Positions 8,323-17,311 are shown, counted from the first letter of the stretch. The stretch is DNA of 64,000 bases from Veillonellaceae bacterium (GCA_012798135.1 JAAZNU010000019.1:16583-80582); one strand, 5' to 3'. Notes: generated from the letters alone by a model not told the origin. Made by a program: numbers and translations.

Positions 8323-9149
8323 GCGCTGACGTGGCCTATCTGAACAATCAGGCGCGATTGCTGCGCCGAGACGTGGTCAATACCGTATATCTGGCGAAGG
8401 ACGGGCATCCGAGTCCGGCCCTGTCCTGCGCCGATATCGTGGCGGCCCTGTTCTTCAGGGTATTGAATATCGACCCGGCCAATCCCAAATGGGCGCAGCG
8501 GGACCGGTTCGTATTGTCCAAGGGGCATGCCTGCCCCGTGCTGTACGCGGCTCTGGCGCGGCGGGGCTATTTCTCCCGCGACGAACTGCCCGGTCTGCGC
8601 AGCCTCGGTTCCAAATTGCAGGGACACCCCTGCATGCGCAAGACTGTCGGTATTGATATGACCTCCGGTTCACTGGGCAATGGCGTTTCGATCGGCGTCG
8701 GCATGGCGATCGCCGGCAGATACCAGAAACAGGACTATTATACCTATGTCATCACCGGCGACGGCGAACTGGGCGAAGGCATCGTCTGGGAAGCGGCCAT
8801 GTCCGCCGCCAAGCACAAACTGGGCAAGCTGATCGTATTCGTCGACAACAACGGCCTGCAGAGCGGCGGCCGCGTCGAAGAGGTCGGCGGCGTGACGCCG
8901 ATCCTCGAAAAATGGCAGGCATTCCGGTGGCATTGCCAGGAGATCGACGGGCACAACATGGAGCAGATTCTGGCCGCCATTGACGCCGCCAAACTGGAAA
9001 CTGAACGTCCTTCGATGATTTTGGCGCATACCGTCAAGGGCAAGGGCATTCCCTACATGGAAAAGGATAATGCCTGGCACAAAAAGGTGCCGACGGAGGC
9101 GGAATGGCGCGAGGCCATGGAATTGTTAGGGGGGATTGACGGTGAGTAA
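8319..9149 (+). CDS. transketolase, N-terminal (TPP-binding) subunit
   Basis: 276 aa covering only the pyrophosphate domain of transketolase. It has SKGHACPVLYAAL, the TPP/metal motif GDGELGEG followed by WEAAMSAAKHKLGKLIVFVDNNGLQ, and GKGIPYME. The next gene supplies the other half. Split transketolases occur in many Firmicutes and in catabolic loci (apiose, sulfoquinovose). It transfers two-carbon ketol units between sugar phosphates, but no sugar kinase lies in this operon, so the link with the LarA/UxaA enzymes is open. Confidence 0.93.
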   Translation: MSADVAYLNNQARLLRRDVVNTVYLAKDGHPSPALSCADIVAALFFRVLNIDPANPKWAQRDRFVLSKGHACPVLYAALARRGYFSRDELPGLRSLGSKLQGHPCMRKTVGIDMTSGSLGNGVSIGVGMAIAGRYQKQDYYTYVITGDGELGEGIVWEAAMSAAKHKLGKLIVFVDNNGLQSGGRVEEVGGVTPILEKWQAFRWHCQEIDGHNMEQILAAIDAAKLETERPSMILAHTVKGKGIPYMEKDNAWHKKVPTEAEWREAMELLGGIDGE

Positions 9150-10098
9150 CTATACGGGTTCCCGGGAAGCGTTCGCGGCAGCGATGATGAAACTAGCGGC
9201 GGAAGACAGCCGCTACATGATCATATCGCCGGACTCGATGAAAGCCATGCGGGTGGTCGGGTTCGCCGAAAAATATCCGGACCGGCTGATTGAACTGGGC
9301 ATTGCCGAACAAAACGCCGTGGCCTGTGCGGCCGGCATGGCCACCTGCGGGCTGGTCCCCTTTGTGGCCACCTATTCCGGCTTCATTACCATGCGGGCCT
9401 GCGAACAGGTCCGCACCTTCGTGGCCTATCCCAAAGTCAATGTCAAACTGGTCGGCGCGAATGGCGGCCTGTTCGGCGGGGAGCGGGAAGGCGTTACGCA
9501 TCAGTTCTTCGAAGATTTGGGCATCCTGCGCTGCATTCCCGATATGACGATCGTCGTTCCGTCGGATCCGTCCCAGGTGTTTGCCGCCACCCTGGCTATC
9601 GCCAAGTATGAAGGTCCGGCGTTCCTGCGGGTTTCCAGCGGCCGTGAACATGTGATCTTTGATCACGAGATTCCGTTTGAGCTGGGCAAGGCCAGAACTC
9701 TGGCCGACAATGGCAAGGATGTTGCGTTGATAGGTTGCGGCTTCATCATGAGCCGGGTGCTGGAAGCGGCGGAAAAACTGCAACAACAGGGAATCAAAGC
9801 GACGGTGCTGGAAGTGCACACGCTGAAACCGCTCGACTCGGCGGCTATCGCTGCGCTGGCAACGGCAACCGGCGCCGTCGTGACAGTGGAAGACCATAAT
9901 GTCATTGGCGGTCTGGGCAGCGCGGTGGCGGAAGTCATCGCCGAACAGGCGCCGGCGGCGCTGGTGCGGGTCGGCTTGCAGGATGTATTCCCCGAATCCG
10001 GTCCGGCGGAGGCGCTGTTGGATTACTACCATATGGGCGTCGACGATATCGTGACCGCCGCCAAGGCCGCGATGGGCAGGCGGGACGCCCGCAAATAA
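9142..10098 (+). CDS. transketolase, C-terminal (pyrimidine-binding) subunit
   Basis: 318 aa with the pyrimidine-binding and C-terminal domains of transketolase. The catalytic Glu is in LIELGIAEQNAV; further marks are GGLFGGEREGVTHQ and TVEDHNVIGGLGSAV. GTG at 9142 follows AGGGGGG by seven bases and overlaps the N-subunit gene by eight bases; a TTG at 9136 is the other option. It is the last gene of the sigma-54 operon; the stop codon lies inside a small GC hairpin (10087-10107) without a T run. Confidence 0.92.
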   Translation: MSNYTGSREAFAAAMMKLAAEDSRYMIISPDSMKAMRVVGFAEKYPDRLIELGIAEQNAVACAAGMATCGLVPFVATYSGFITMRACEQVRTFVAYPKVNVKLVGANGGLFGGEREGVTHQFFEDLGILRCIPDMTIVVPSDPSQVFAATLAIAKYEGPAFLRVSSGREHVIFDHEIPFELGKARTLADNGKDVALIGCGFIMSRVLEAAEKLQQQGIKATVLEVHTLKPLDSAAIAALATATGAVVTVEDHNVIGGLGSAVAEVIAEQAPAALVRVGLQDVFPESGPAEALLDYYHMGVDDIVTAAKAAMGRRDARK

Positions 10099-10117
10099 AT
10101 TGCGGGCGGTCCTTCGG

Positions 10118-10147
10118 TTGACAATGCAATGGCAGACAGGCTATATT
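10118..10147 (+). promoter_or_regulatory. tyrS: sigma-70-type promoter for tyrS
   Basis: TTGACA (10118-10123), 18-base spacer, TATATT (10142-10147). The start would be near 10154, giving a leader of about 95 bases before tyrS. It separates tyrS from the catabolic operon. Confidence 0.65.
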
Positions 10148-10173
10148 TATTATGCGGTCTGCGCTGGGTCAAG

Positions 10174-10200
10174 ACCCGTCCCTGACTGGGGATGGGTTTT
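10174..10200 (+). terminator. terminator-like hairpin in the tyrS leader
   Basis: ACCCGTCCC (10174-10182) pairs with GGGATGGGT (10189-10197; one G-U), followed by TTTT and then CCCTTTTT. It could end the upstream operon or act as an attenuator, since GGGTC at 10166-10170 can compete for GACCC at 10173-10177. A classical T-box with its GGGTGGNACCRCG element is absent and the leader is too short for one. Confidence 0.5.
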
Positions 10201-10247
10201 CCCTTTTTAGAAAGGCGCAGCCTGATGCGTAAGGAGGGTTTTCCACG

Positions 10248-11465
10248 ATGTCTGTACTGGATACGCTGGTTGAGCGCGGTTTTGTTCATCAACTGACGCA
10301 CGAAGAAGAGATCGCCGAATTATTGGCGAAGGAGAAGATAACTTTTTATATCGGCTTTGACCCGACCGCGGACAGCCTGCATGTCGGCCACTTCCTGGGA
10401 ATGATGGTTATGGCGCACATGCAGCGGGGCGGTCATCGGCCGATTTGCCTGATCGGCGGCGGAACCGCCATGGTGGGCGATCCGTCCGGCAAAACCGACA
10501 TGCGCAAGATGATGACGCGGGAGACCATCCAGCATAATGGCGAATGCTTCAAAAAGCAGATGCGGCGCTTTATCGACTTCAGCGATGACAAAGCGTTGAT
10601 GCTGAATAATGCGGATTGGTTGCTGCAACTCAATTATGTCGACATGCTGCGCGATGTTGGCGCGAATTTTTCCGTCAACCGGATGCTGACGGCCGAGTGT
10701 TACAAGCAACGGCTGGAGCGCGGCCTGACTTTCCTTGAGTTCAATTACATGATCATGCAGGCGTACGATTTTCTGGAGTTGCACCGCCAAACCGGCTGTG
10801 TCATGCAGATGGGCGGCGCGGACCAGTGGTCGAATATTTTGGCGGGCGCCGATTTGATCCGCCGCAAGGAGAGCAAGCCGGCGTATGGTTTGACATTCAC
10901 TCTGCTGACCACGAGCGACGGCCGGAAAATGGGCAAGACGGAAAAAGGCGCCCTCTGGCTCGACCCCGAAAAAACTTCACCGTATGATTTTTATCAGTAC
11001 TGGCGGAATGTCGATGACGCGGATGTGCAAAAGTGCCTGGCCTTGCTCACTTTCTTGCCGATGGCGGAAGTACGTCGTCTGGGTGCGTTGAAGGATCAGG
11101 AAATCAACACCGCGAAAAAAGTTCTGGCCTATGAAGTGACGCAGCTGGTGCATGGCCAGGAAGCTGCCGACAAGGCGCGGCAGGCGGCCGAAGCCTTATT
11201 TGGCGGCGCAGGTGCTCTGGACAATGCACCTACAGTGACTATTTCCCGGGAAATGATCGGATCGAAACTGGTCGACGTGTTGGCGGCCGCCGGGATTTTT
11301 GCGTCCAAGGGTGAAGGCCGGCGATTGATCCAGGGCGGCGGCCTGTATGTAGCCGATGTGAAGGTGGCCGACCCCGAGTATGTGTTGGGCGTGGATTTGT
11401 TTGACGGCAATAGTGTGTTGATCCGCAAAGGCAAGAAGAGTTACTATCGGCTTATGCTGGCCTAG
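10248..11465 (+). CDS. tyrS: tyrosyl-tRNA synthetase
   Basis: 405 aa, class I aminoacyl-tRNA synthetase that charges tRNA-Tyr. HIGH-type motif HVGHF (in [14 protein letters not shown]), VGDPSGKTD, and the KMSKS-type KMGKT are in order. The C-terminal 70 residues form an S4 RNA-binding domain ([16 protein letters not shown]). TAAGGAGGG precedes the ATG. Normal length. It stands alone between the sigma-54 operon and the convergent hydratase genes. Confidence 0.96.
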   Translation: MSVLDTLVERGFVHQLTHEEEIAELLAKEKITFYIGFDPTADSLHVGHFLGMMVMAHMQRGGHRPICLIGGGTAMVGDPSGKTDMRKMMTRETIQHNGECFKKQMRRFIDFSDDKALMLNNADWLLQLNYVDMLRDVGANFSVNRMLTAECYKQRLERGLTFLEFNYMIMQAYDFLELHRQTGCVMQMGGADQWSNILAGADLIRRKESKPAYGLTFTLLTTSDGRKMGKTEKGALWLDPEKTSPYDFYQYWRNVDDADVQKCLALLTFLPMAEVRRLGALKDQEINTAKKVLAYEVTQLVHGQEAADKARQAAEALFGGAGALDNAPTVTISREMIGSKLVDVLAAAGIFASKGEGRRLIQGGGLYVADVKVADPEYVLGVDLFDGNSVLIRKGKKSYYRLMLA

Positions 11466-11504
11466 AATGCGCAATGATCGGGATTCATGGATGGTGGAAT
11501 AAAA

Positions 11505-11534
11505 TGTGGATAATTGTGTGGAAACTGTGGACAA
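11505..11534 (+). other. cluster of three TGTGGA 9-mers (DnaA-box-like)
   Basis: TGTGGATAA (11505-11513, the complement of the DnaA box TTATCCACA), TGTGGAAAC (11517-11525) and TGTGGACAA (11526-11534) lie in 30 bases between tyrS and its terminator. Only the first is a perfect box. It may bind DnaA or be coincidence; there is no dnaA/dnaN context. Confidence 0.35.
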
Positions 11535-11580
11535 TGCCTGAGTTGTGCGCTTAGATGGTGTCGGCACGTAACAGTCCTCA

Positions 11581-11623
11581 AAAAAATACCCGCACGGCGA
11601 TTTTTCGCCGGCGGGTATTTTTT
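11581..11623. terminator. bidirectional terminator between tyrS and the convergent hydratase operon
   Basis: Arms 11581-11593 / 11611-11623 (AATACCCGC / GCGGGTATT) plus CGGCGA / TCGCCG, one bulged A, TTTT loop. A run on the left and T run on the right make it work for both strands. Confidence 0.9.
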
Positions 11624-11701
11624 CAGTTGCGATGGAGGAATCAGCGGAAAAGTCATCCGGCATCCAGACGACTTTGGCCATGGATACGGACCGTTATCGG
11701 T

Positions 11702-12187
11702 TTATACCCGTTTCTTCAAATAGGGAACCAAGCCGCCATCCAAGACCAATTCCATGATGTGCGGCGGAATTTTGCTGCATTTATAACTTTCATTTTTGGT
11801 CAGATTGTGAATCATTCCGTTCGACAGATCAATTTCGATTTCATCCTGGTCGGCGATTTTGTCGGTTTCGGCGCACTCGATGACCGGGATGCCCAGATTG
11901 ATCGCATTGCGATAAAAAATCCGGGCGAAAAACTTTGCCACAATGGCGCCGATGCCGAGGTGGCGAAGGGTGAGCGGGGAAGTTTCGCGGCTCGATCCGG
12001 AACCGAAGTTGACGCCCGCCACCATGATGTCGCCTCGCTTAACTTTTGAGAAAAAATCTGGATCCACCGCGCTCATGGCATATTTTGCGGCGTCGGCAAT
12101 GCTCAGTTCCATGTACTGCGGCGGGGAAATGATGTCGGTATTGATGTTGTCGCCATATTTGAGGGCGCGGCCTTTAATGTTGCTCAT
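11702..12187 (-). CDS. aconitase-family hydratase, small (swivel) subunit
   Basis: 161 aa, LeuD-type swivel domain (GRALKYGDNINTDIISPPQY, then NFGSGSSRE, then ARIFYRNAINLGIPV). It pairs with the large iron-sulfur subunit encoded 12 bases upstream on the same strand. The family includes isopropylmalate, homoaconitate, citraconate/mesaconate and dimethylmalate (de)hydratases. No leuA or leuB is near; instead a CoA-transferase, an HMG-CoA-lyase-like gene and organic-acid carriers are, so a catabolic role in hydrating an unsaturated dicarboxylate is more likely than leucine synthesis (inference). AAGGAGGAG precedes the ATG. Confidence 0.9.
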   Translation of the reverse strand: MSNIKGRALKYGDNINTDIISPPQYMELSIADAAKYAMSAVDPDFFSKVKRGDIMVAGVNFGSGSSRETSPLTLRHLGIGAIVAKFFARIFYRNAINLGIPVIECAETDKIADQDEIEIDLSNGMIHNLTKNESYKCSKIPPHIMELVLDGGLVPYLKKRV

Positions 12188-12199
12188 ATCGGCTCCTCC

Positions 12200-13462
12200 T
12201 TACAAGTATTCGCGGGGATCGGCGATTGTCCCGGCGATGGCGCTGGCGGCAACCGTCATGGGCGATCCCAGATAGATTTGGGCTTTTTTACTGCCCATGC
12301 GGCCGATAAAGTTTCGGTTTGTCGACGAAATGCAGACTTCGCCATCGGCCAGCAACCCCGAGTGCAAACCTACGCATACCCCGCAGGTCGGGGCCAGGAT
12401 GACGGCGCCGGCTTCCGCCAGGGTAGCCAGGAGCCCGTCGCGCGAGGCCTGCATCCAGATATCCTGGGAGGCGGGGGAAACCAGAAGTCTGGTTCCTGGC
12501 TTGACTTTACGGCCTTTCAGAACTTTTGCCGCAGCGGCCAGGTCGTTATAGCGGCCGCCGGTGCAGGACCCGATATAGGCCTGGTCGATCCTGGTTTCGG
12601 CAAGCTGCTCGATGGCGGCGACATTGTCAACCTCATGCGGACAGGAAACCATCGGCGACAGATTGGCGGCGTCAAACGTAAGTGTCTGGCAATAAACGGC
12701 GTCCGGGTCGCTTTCCAGCATGGTATAGGGGGTGGTAACCTTATGAGCGGTCAGGTATTCGACGACTTTTTCATCCGGTTTCATCAGGCCGGCCTTGGCC
12801 CCCATTTCGACCGCCATATTGGTGATGGCCAGGCGCTCGTCCATGGACAAGCCGCTGATGGTATTTCCCTGATATTCGACGGTTTTATAAGTGGCGCCGG
12901 CGTGGCCGATGGCGCCGATGGTCTTCAGTGAAATATCCTTGGCCATGACTCCGGGCTTGAGGCTGCCGCTCCAGATTACCTGGATAGTTTCCGGCACTCG
13001 CAGCCACGTTTTGCCAGTGATCAAAACGCCAAGCATTTCTGTCGATCCCACGCCGGTGGCGAAAGCACCCATGGCCCCGCCCATGCAGGTGTGGGAGTCG
13101 GTGCCGAGAACTACGGTTCCCGGCAACACATGGCCTTTTTCCGCCATAATCTGATGGCAGGGGCCAATAAATTCATAGTAGTTGTCCACGCCATATTTTT
13201 TGGCCCAGTCACGCGTAAACTTGACAATCTCGGCTTGATTAATCGATGCCGGCGGCGTGTAGTGGTCGGAAATGACCACTACTTTTGAAGGATCCCAGAT
13301 TTGATCCTTGATTTCTTTCATCCGTTCGGCGATTTCCACCCGGGGGCCGAGAATATCATCCAGCATCGCTTTGTCGATGTTTACCCACAGAATATCGCCG
13401 GCGCTGGCTTCAGGAATGCCGGCGCCTATCGCCAGAATTTTTTCCGACATGGTTTTGCCCAT
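12200..13462 (-). CDS. aconitase-family hydratase, large (Fe-S) subunit
   Basis: 420 aa, LeuC/DmdA-type large subunit with a [4Fe-4S] cluster that binds substrate. Seen: VVISDHYTPP, GTDSHTCMGGAMGAFATGVGSTE-type block, IGSCTGGRYND and APTCGVCVG, which supply the three cluster cysteines. The catalysed step is reversible hydration of an unsaturated acid or dehydration of a malate analogue. The start at 13462 (MGKTMSEK) has AAGGAGG eight bases upstream; an in-frame ATG at 13495 lacks one. It lies 36 bases downstream of the carrier gene and 12 bases before the small subunit. Candidate substrates are citraconate or mesaconate (giving citramalate). Confidence 0.9.
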   Translation of the reverse strand: MGKTMSEKILAIGAGIPEASAGDILWVNIDKAMLDDILGPRVEIAERMKEIKDQIWDPSKVVVISDHYTPPASINQAEIVKFTRDWAKKYGVDNYYEFIGPCHQIMAEKGHVLPGTVVLGTDSHTCMGGAMGAFATGVGSTEMLGVLITGKTWLRVPETIQVIWSGSLKPGVMAKDISLKTIGAIGHAGATYKTVEYQGNTISGLSMDERLAITNMAVEMGAKAGLMKPDEKVVEYLTAHKVTTPYTMLESDPDAVYCQTLTFDAANLSPMVSCPHEVDNVAAIEQLAETRIDQAYIGSCTGGRYNDLAAAAKVLKGRKVKPGTRLLVSPASQDIWMQASRDGLLATLAEAGAVILAPTCGVCVGLHSGLLADGEVCISSTNRNFIGRMGSKKAQIYLGSPMTVAASAIAGTIADPREYL

Positions 13463-13498
13463 ACAAAAACCTCCTTCATGGTAGTGGCTCTGCAAGAA

Positions 13499-14755
13499 TT
13501 ACAGACCCCAGATACGATATAGTCCCAGACCGGCCAAGGCCGACACGACGGCTACGCCGCAGGCGGCTACGATAAACATCTGAATAAACAGTTTGTTTTG
13601 TTGTTCCGGAGTGATATGGGCATTGGCGGCATAAGCGGCCATGGCCAGGGCACCGCCGGTCGAGGCGGGACTGGTGCCGGCGGTATGGGCCGAATTTGTG
13701 ATTGCCGAGACCAAGTCCAGTGCGGATACGTTGCCAACCACCGACTGCAAGGAAGAGACCGTCGGAATCAAGGTCGGCATTACGACGCCGGAAGTGCTGG
13801 AGAACCAGGACATGATTCCCGCGGTAAGGCCAATGATAAACGAGGCGGTGCTTTCGGTCATCAAGGTGGACAGGAACTTCGCCAACAATTCGATTCCTTT
13901 GAGTTTAATCGCCAGATTCATCAATACGCCGACACCACAGACCAAAATCAGGGTGCCCCAGGGGATACAAGAAATCGATTTTCGTTCGTCTGCAACTTTC
14001 AATAAAAGAAGAATCGCGCCGATCAAAAAGGCGATCAGACCAACATTGGCCTTGGTGATGAGAACAATCAGGACCATGGCGATAACCCCGACCATGGTGA
14101 TCCACTGGTCGCGGTTAAACGCGGGCAGATCCGATTGGCGCAGGATCTTTTGCGTTTTCAGTTTATGACCGCCCAACGCGAGGTAGAGGATAATGGCCCA
14201 GATGGTTTCCGCCATCAGCGAATTATAGAAATAAGGCATGTCGATTCCTTTGATACCCTGCGCTGCCGACAGCGTGATCCCGATAATACCGGTCGGTGCA
14301 ATCGGCGAAATGCCGCCGGCCGCCGAACCTAAGACCGTAATTGGCGCCAATAGCAATGGCGATATGCCGGTTTCGGCGGCCAACGCCATCGAAATTGGCA
14401 TAGTGAGCGCCATGACCGGAATCGTACCCGGTCCGATGGCTGCCAGGAAAGTCGTCATCAAGTAGATGGCGATGGGAATCATTTTTGTTTGTTTGCCGGA
14501 CAGGGCTACGACTTTGCGGGCGAATAACTCCAATGTTCCGTTGCTTTGCGCAATGCTGAACAAAAATGTAACGCCCAGAAGCATGAGAAAGAGGCTGGTA
14601 CTCCAGCCGGCCATGACATTGGCCTCCTTGAACCCGGCCAAGCGTCCCAGAACCACCGCAAAGGCCATGCAAAGCAGGCCGACGTTCAACTTGCGGAAGA
14701 AACCGAGCGCAATAGCGACAACCAACATGATTAATGAAATAAGTCCCCAGTTCAT
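13499..14755 (-). CDS. MatC-type dicarboxylate carrier
   Basis: 418 aa, about 11-12 membrane segments, ion-transporter superfamily with similarity to the MatC malonate/dicarboxylate carrier N-terminal family. Notable stretches: GPGTIPVMALTMPISMAL, GGISPIAPTGIIG and the C-terminal SSTSGVVMPTLIPT and SAHTAGTSPASTGG. It probably brings in the dicarboxylate used by the neighbouring hydratase. The minus-strand order is chemoreceptor, this carrier, large subunit, small subunit, so these four may form one unit. Confidence 0.83.
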   Translation of the reverse strand: MNWGLISLIMLVVAIALGFFRKLNVGLLCMAFAVVLGRLAGFKEANVMAGWSTSLFLMLLGVTFLFSIAQSNGTLELFARKVVALSGKQTKMIPIAIYLMTTFLAAIGPGTIPVMALTMPISMALAAETGISPLLLAPITVLGSAAGGISPIAPTGIIGITLSAAQGIKGIDMPYFYNSLMAETIWAIILYLALGGHKLKTQKILRQSDLPAFNRDQWITMVGVIAMVLIVLITKANVGLIAFLIGAILLLLKVADERKSISCIPWGTLILVCGVGVLMNLAIKLKGIELLAKFLSTLMTESTASFIIGLTAGIMSWFSSTSGVVMPTLIPTVSSLQSVVGNVSALDLVSAITNSAHTAGTSPASTGGALAMAAYAANAHITPEQQNKLFIQMFIVAACGVAVVSALAGLGLYRIWGL

Positions 14756-14908
14756 CAGTCATCATCCTTTCAATCCTGTTTACAGCGCGATGCGAAATTT
14801 GCGGTTTAGGTCAGTAATTTGGTGCATCTGAAATTACTGGCAAGGGTTATGAAATAAAGGAAAAGACTTCACCTCCCAGTGCTTCGGCGTGATTTCACTG
14901 GTTCCGTG

Positions 14909-15757
14909 CTAGTTGTTGTCGTCCATCAGCTGATTGGCGAATTGATCCAACTTCAACGCCATGGCGTTAATCTGTTGCACCGAGGCGGCGACATGGCCGA
15001 CGGCTTCCGCAATCTGATTTATGCCGCCTTCGATTTGCGTAGTCTGCTGGTAGGAGGCCTCACTGCTTTCCTGAATCAGCTTCATGATTTGTTCCACTTT
15101 TTTGATGGATTCGGCGCTTCCGGAAGCCAGTTTGCGAATTTCTTCGGCAACCACGCCGAATCCGCGCCCCTGTTCTCCGACCCGCGCCGCTTCAATGGCG
15201 GCATTCAGTCCCAATAGGTTGGTTTGGGAGGATATGTTTCGAATCAGACCCAGCACTTGATCCGTTTCTTGGGCCTGTTTCTGAGATTCCTGCGAGTACT
15301 GTGTCACCTTGTGACTGAGGGCGGCGATTTCTTCCGCCTGGGCCGATATTTGTTCGCTGGTGCTGGCCAAAGTCGAAATAGAATCGGTGAGACTGGTGGC
15401 CATTTCCCGGAAACTGTCATAGCGTTCGATCGATTCGCTGATTACAATGCTGCCGATGACTTCGTTGCGATCATTGAAAATGGGATTGGCCAAAGCGACA
15501 TACGGAATTCCCCGGACCGATTTGTCGATTTTATTAAAAAAGCGTTTCTTTTCCGTGATGGCTTTGTGGGTGGCGCTGCCCGGGCGGATCGCATCGCCGA
15601 CGGTGACTTTCAGGTCAAGGGTTTTTGCCGGCTTATACAGCAGGTATTTTTCGCAGTCGGCAATAGTGACGCCATAGTCGGCGGGAACAAAGTCGTTCAG
15701 CCTGGCCATGACATAAAGATACTTTTCCATTACTTCCTGATCGTTTGGTTGCAACAT
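14909..15757 (-). CDS. cytosolic methyl-accepting chemotaxis protein
   Basis: 282 aa without a membrane segment. Residues 1-115 form a small sensor region ([18 protein letters not shown], later [26 protein letters not shown]), similar in pattern to Cache/PAS-like pockets. Residues 125-282 are the MCP signalling helices, with the hairpin core [17 protein letters not shown] and [10 protein letters not shown]. Such short soluble receptors couple to CheA/CheW. Start at 15757 (MLQPNDQEV) has GGGAG upstream; a longer in-frame extension to 15850 overlaps a terminator and is unlikely. Its place between two organic-acid carriers suggests taxis toward the same substrate or a metabolite. Confidence 0.87.
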   Translation of the reverse strand: MLQPNDQEVMEKYLYVMARLNDFVPADYGVTIADCEKYLLYKPAKTLDLKVTVGDAIRPGSATHKAITEKKRFFNKIDKSVRGIPYVALANPIFNDRNEVIGSIVISESIERYDSFREMATSLTDSISTLASTSEQISAQAEEIAALSHKVTQYSQESQKQAQETDQVLGLIRNISSQTNLLGLNAAIEAARVGEQGRGFGVVAEEIRKLASGSAESIKKVEQIMKLIQESSEASYQQTTQIEGGINQIAEAVGHVAASVQQINAMALKLDQFANQLMDDNN

Positions 15758-15831
15758 TGCTTCTCCCTTGCATGAATTTTTATCGGTGATCCGGAATGAT
15801 GTTCCTGAAAAGAGTATAAAACGTGGAAAAC

Positions 15832-15875
15832 CCAAAGAAGCCGGCGCCAAAAGGGTCTATACCCGGCTTCTTTGG
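15832..15875 (-). terminator. terminator after the DASS carrier gene
   Basis: CCAAAGAAGCCGG (15832-15844) and CCGGCTTCTTTGG (15863-15875) form a perfect 13-bp stem. Read on the minus strand it is followed by GTTTT and then TTTT. It splits the minus-strand genes into an upstream unit (CoA-transferase, lyase, DASS) and a downstream unit that starts with the chemoreceptor. Confidence 0.75.
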
Positions 15876-15906
15876 ATTATGTTTGGTTATGGCCGAAGAT
15901 GAACTG

Positions 15907-17311
15907 TTACCACAGGCCCAGCACTTTCCACCAGATGCCGCCGACGCCGACCCAGATAATCATATTGACCACTGAGGCACCGAACCCGAGCTTCCACCAA
16001 GTGCCCTGATCGACATAGCCGGCCCCAAAATAGATCGGCGCCGTGCCGGTGGAATAATGGGTCAAGCCGCCGCAAAGGTTGGATAAAAAAGCCAACCGCA
16101 AGCGCAGCCAGAAAGGCGGGTGCGCCGGCCGCGACCGCCACCGCGACGAATGCCGGATACATGGCGGTGACGTGGGCGGTCAGGCTGGCAAAACCGTAGT
16201 GCGCGTACATATAAACCACGAGCAGAATAACCAAGGCAGGTACCCAGGCAATACCGCCGAGGCTGGCGGCAACGGTTTTGGCAAACCAGGGGATAAAGCC
16301 AAGTTTGTTCAGGAAACCGGCCATGCCGACCAAGCCGCCCATCCACATGAGGGTATCCCAGGGGCCTTTGTCGTCAAGGACATCTTTCCAGGTAAGTACT
16401 CCCGACACCAACATCACACAAACGGCCATCAGCGCCACCAGAGTGGCGTTCAGTTTGGTGAAGCTGGAGGTGGCCCAGAGAACCAGTGCGCCAATAAACA
16501 GAGCTAAGACGATTTTTTCGTCCCGGCTCATGGAACCGCGTTTAATCAGCTCCTGGGTTGCCAGTTCCTTGGCTTCGGGTGTGTGTTTTAGTTCAGGCGG
16601 GTAGATTTTGTAAAGAAAATAAGGCATGACAACCAAGGCGACGATTCCGGGAACGGATGCCGCTAATGCCCAGAGGCCCCAGCTGATGTCGATTTTCAGT
16701 ACTTGTTTGGACAAAACGGCAACCAATGGATTGGCCGCCATCGCGGTCATGAACATGGCTGATGTGATGCAGTTGCACTGAAATTGTGTTACCATCAGAT
16801 AAGAGCCGATGCGACGGGAAGATTTGCCGTCGGGTTCGGAACTGAATGCCGAACAAAGACTTCTGACGATCGGGTACAGTACGCCACCGCCACGGGCGGT
16901 ATTGGAAGGAGTGGCCGGCGCCAGAATCAGGTCGCTGATGCACAGGACATAACCCAACTTCAAAGTTTTATCACCAATCGCCCGCATCAGCATATAAGCG
17001 ATTCGACTGCCCAGGCCGGTTTTGATAAAACTGCGGGCAAACAGGAAGGCGCATACGATCAACCAGATGGTTGCATCCGAAAAACCGGATAGGGCCTGCG
17101 GCACCGTCAATGTGTTTGTCAGTGCGCAGACGGTGATGCCAATCAAGGCCATGGCGCCCATCGGAAGCGGGTTCATGATGATGCCGACAATCGTAGCGAC
17201 AAAAATCGCCAACAAGTGCCAAGCTTGCGGTTTTAGTCCGGCAGGAACGGGTAGAAACCAAATGATGGCGCCGAGTATGGTTACCAGAAGAAAAGATTTC
17301 CCTTTACCCAT
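15907..17311 (-). pseudogene. DASS-family (SLC13) dicarboxylate/anion carrier with a C-terminal frameshift
   Basis: Divalent anion:Na+ symporter with about 12 membrane segments, start ATG 17311 (MGKGKSF, AAGGAG upstream). The first 408 or so residues are normal (PATPSNTARGGGVLYPI, MFMTAMAANPLV, WMGGLVG). At a run of six A (16085-16090; six T on the coding strand) the frame slips. As read it continues with an unrelated Arg-rich tail and stops at 15887. In the other frame the expected DASS end follows exactly (FLSNLCGGLTHYSTGTAPIYF, then YVDQGTWWKLGF and a final WWKVLGLW) and stops at 15907. Removing one base restores a 467-aa protein of usual length. It may be a true mutation, phase variation in a homopolymer, or a sequencing error. 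Confidence 0.8.

Noticed and set aside
10148..10247. T-box riboswitch before tyrS
   Set aside because: Leader is only about 95 bases and the T-box sequence and Stem I motifs are absent.
11555..12049. 164-aa plus-strand ORF
   Set aside because: Starts before the bidirectional terminator and runs antisense to the hydratase small subunit.
11702..13462. leuCD for leucine biosynthesis
   Set aside because: No leuA, leuB or ilv genes nearby; carriers, CoA-transferase and lyase point to catabolism. Family call kept general.
16062..16346. 94-aa minus-strand ORF in the DASS region
   Set aside because: Third reading frame of the carrier; the real continuation after the frameshift is the frame ending at 15907.
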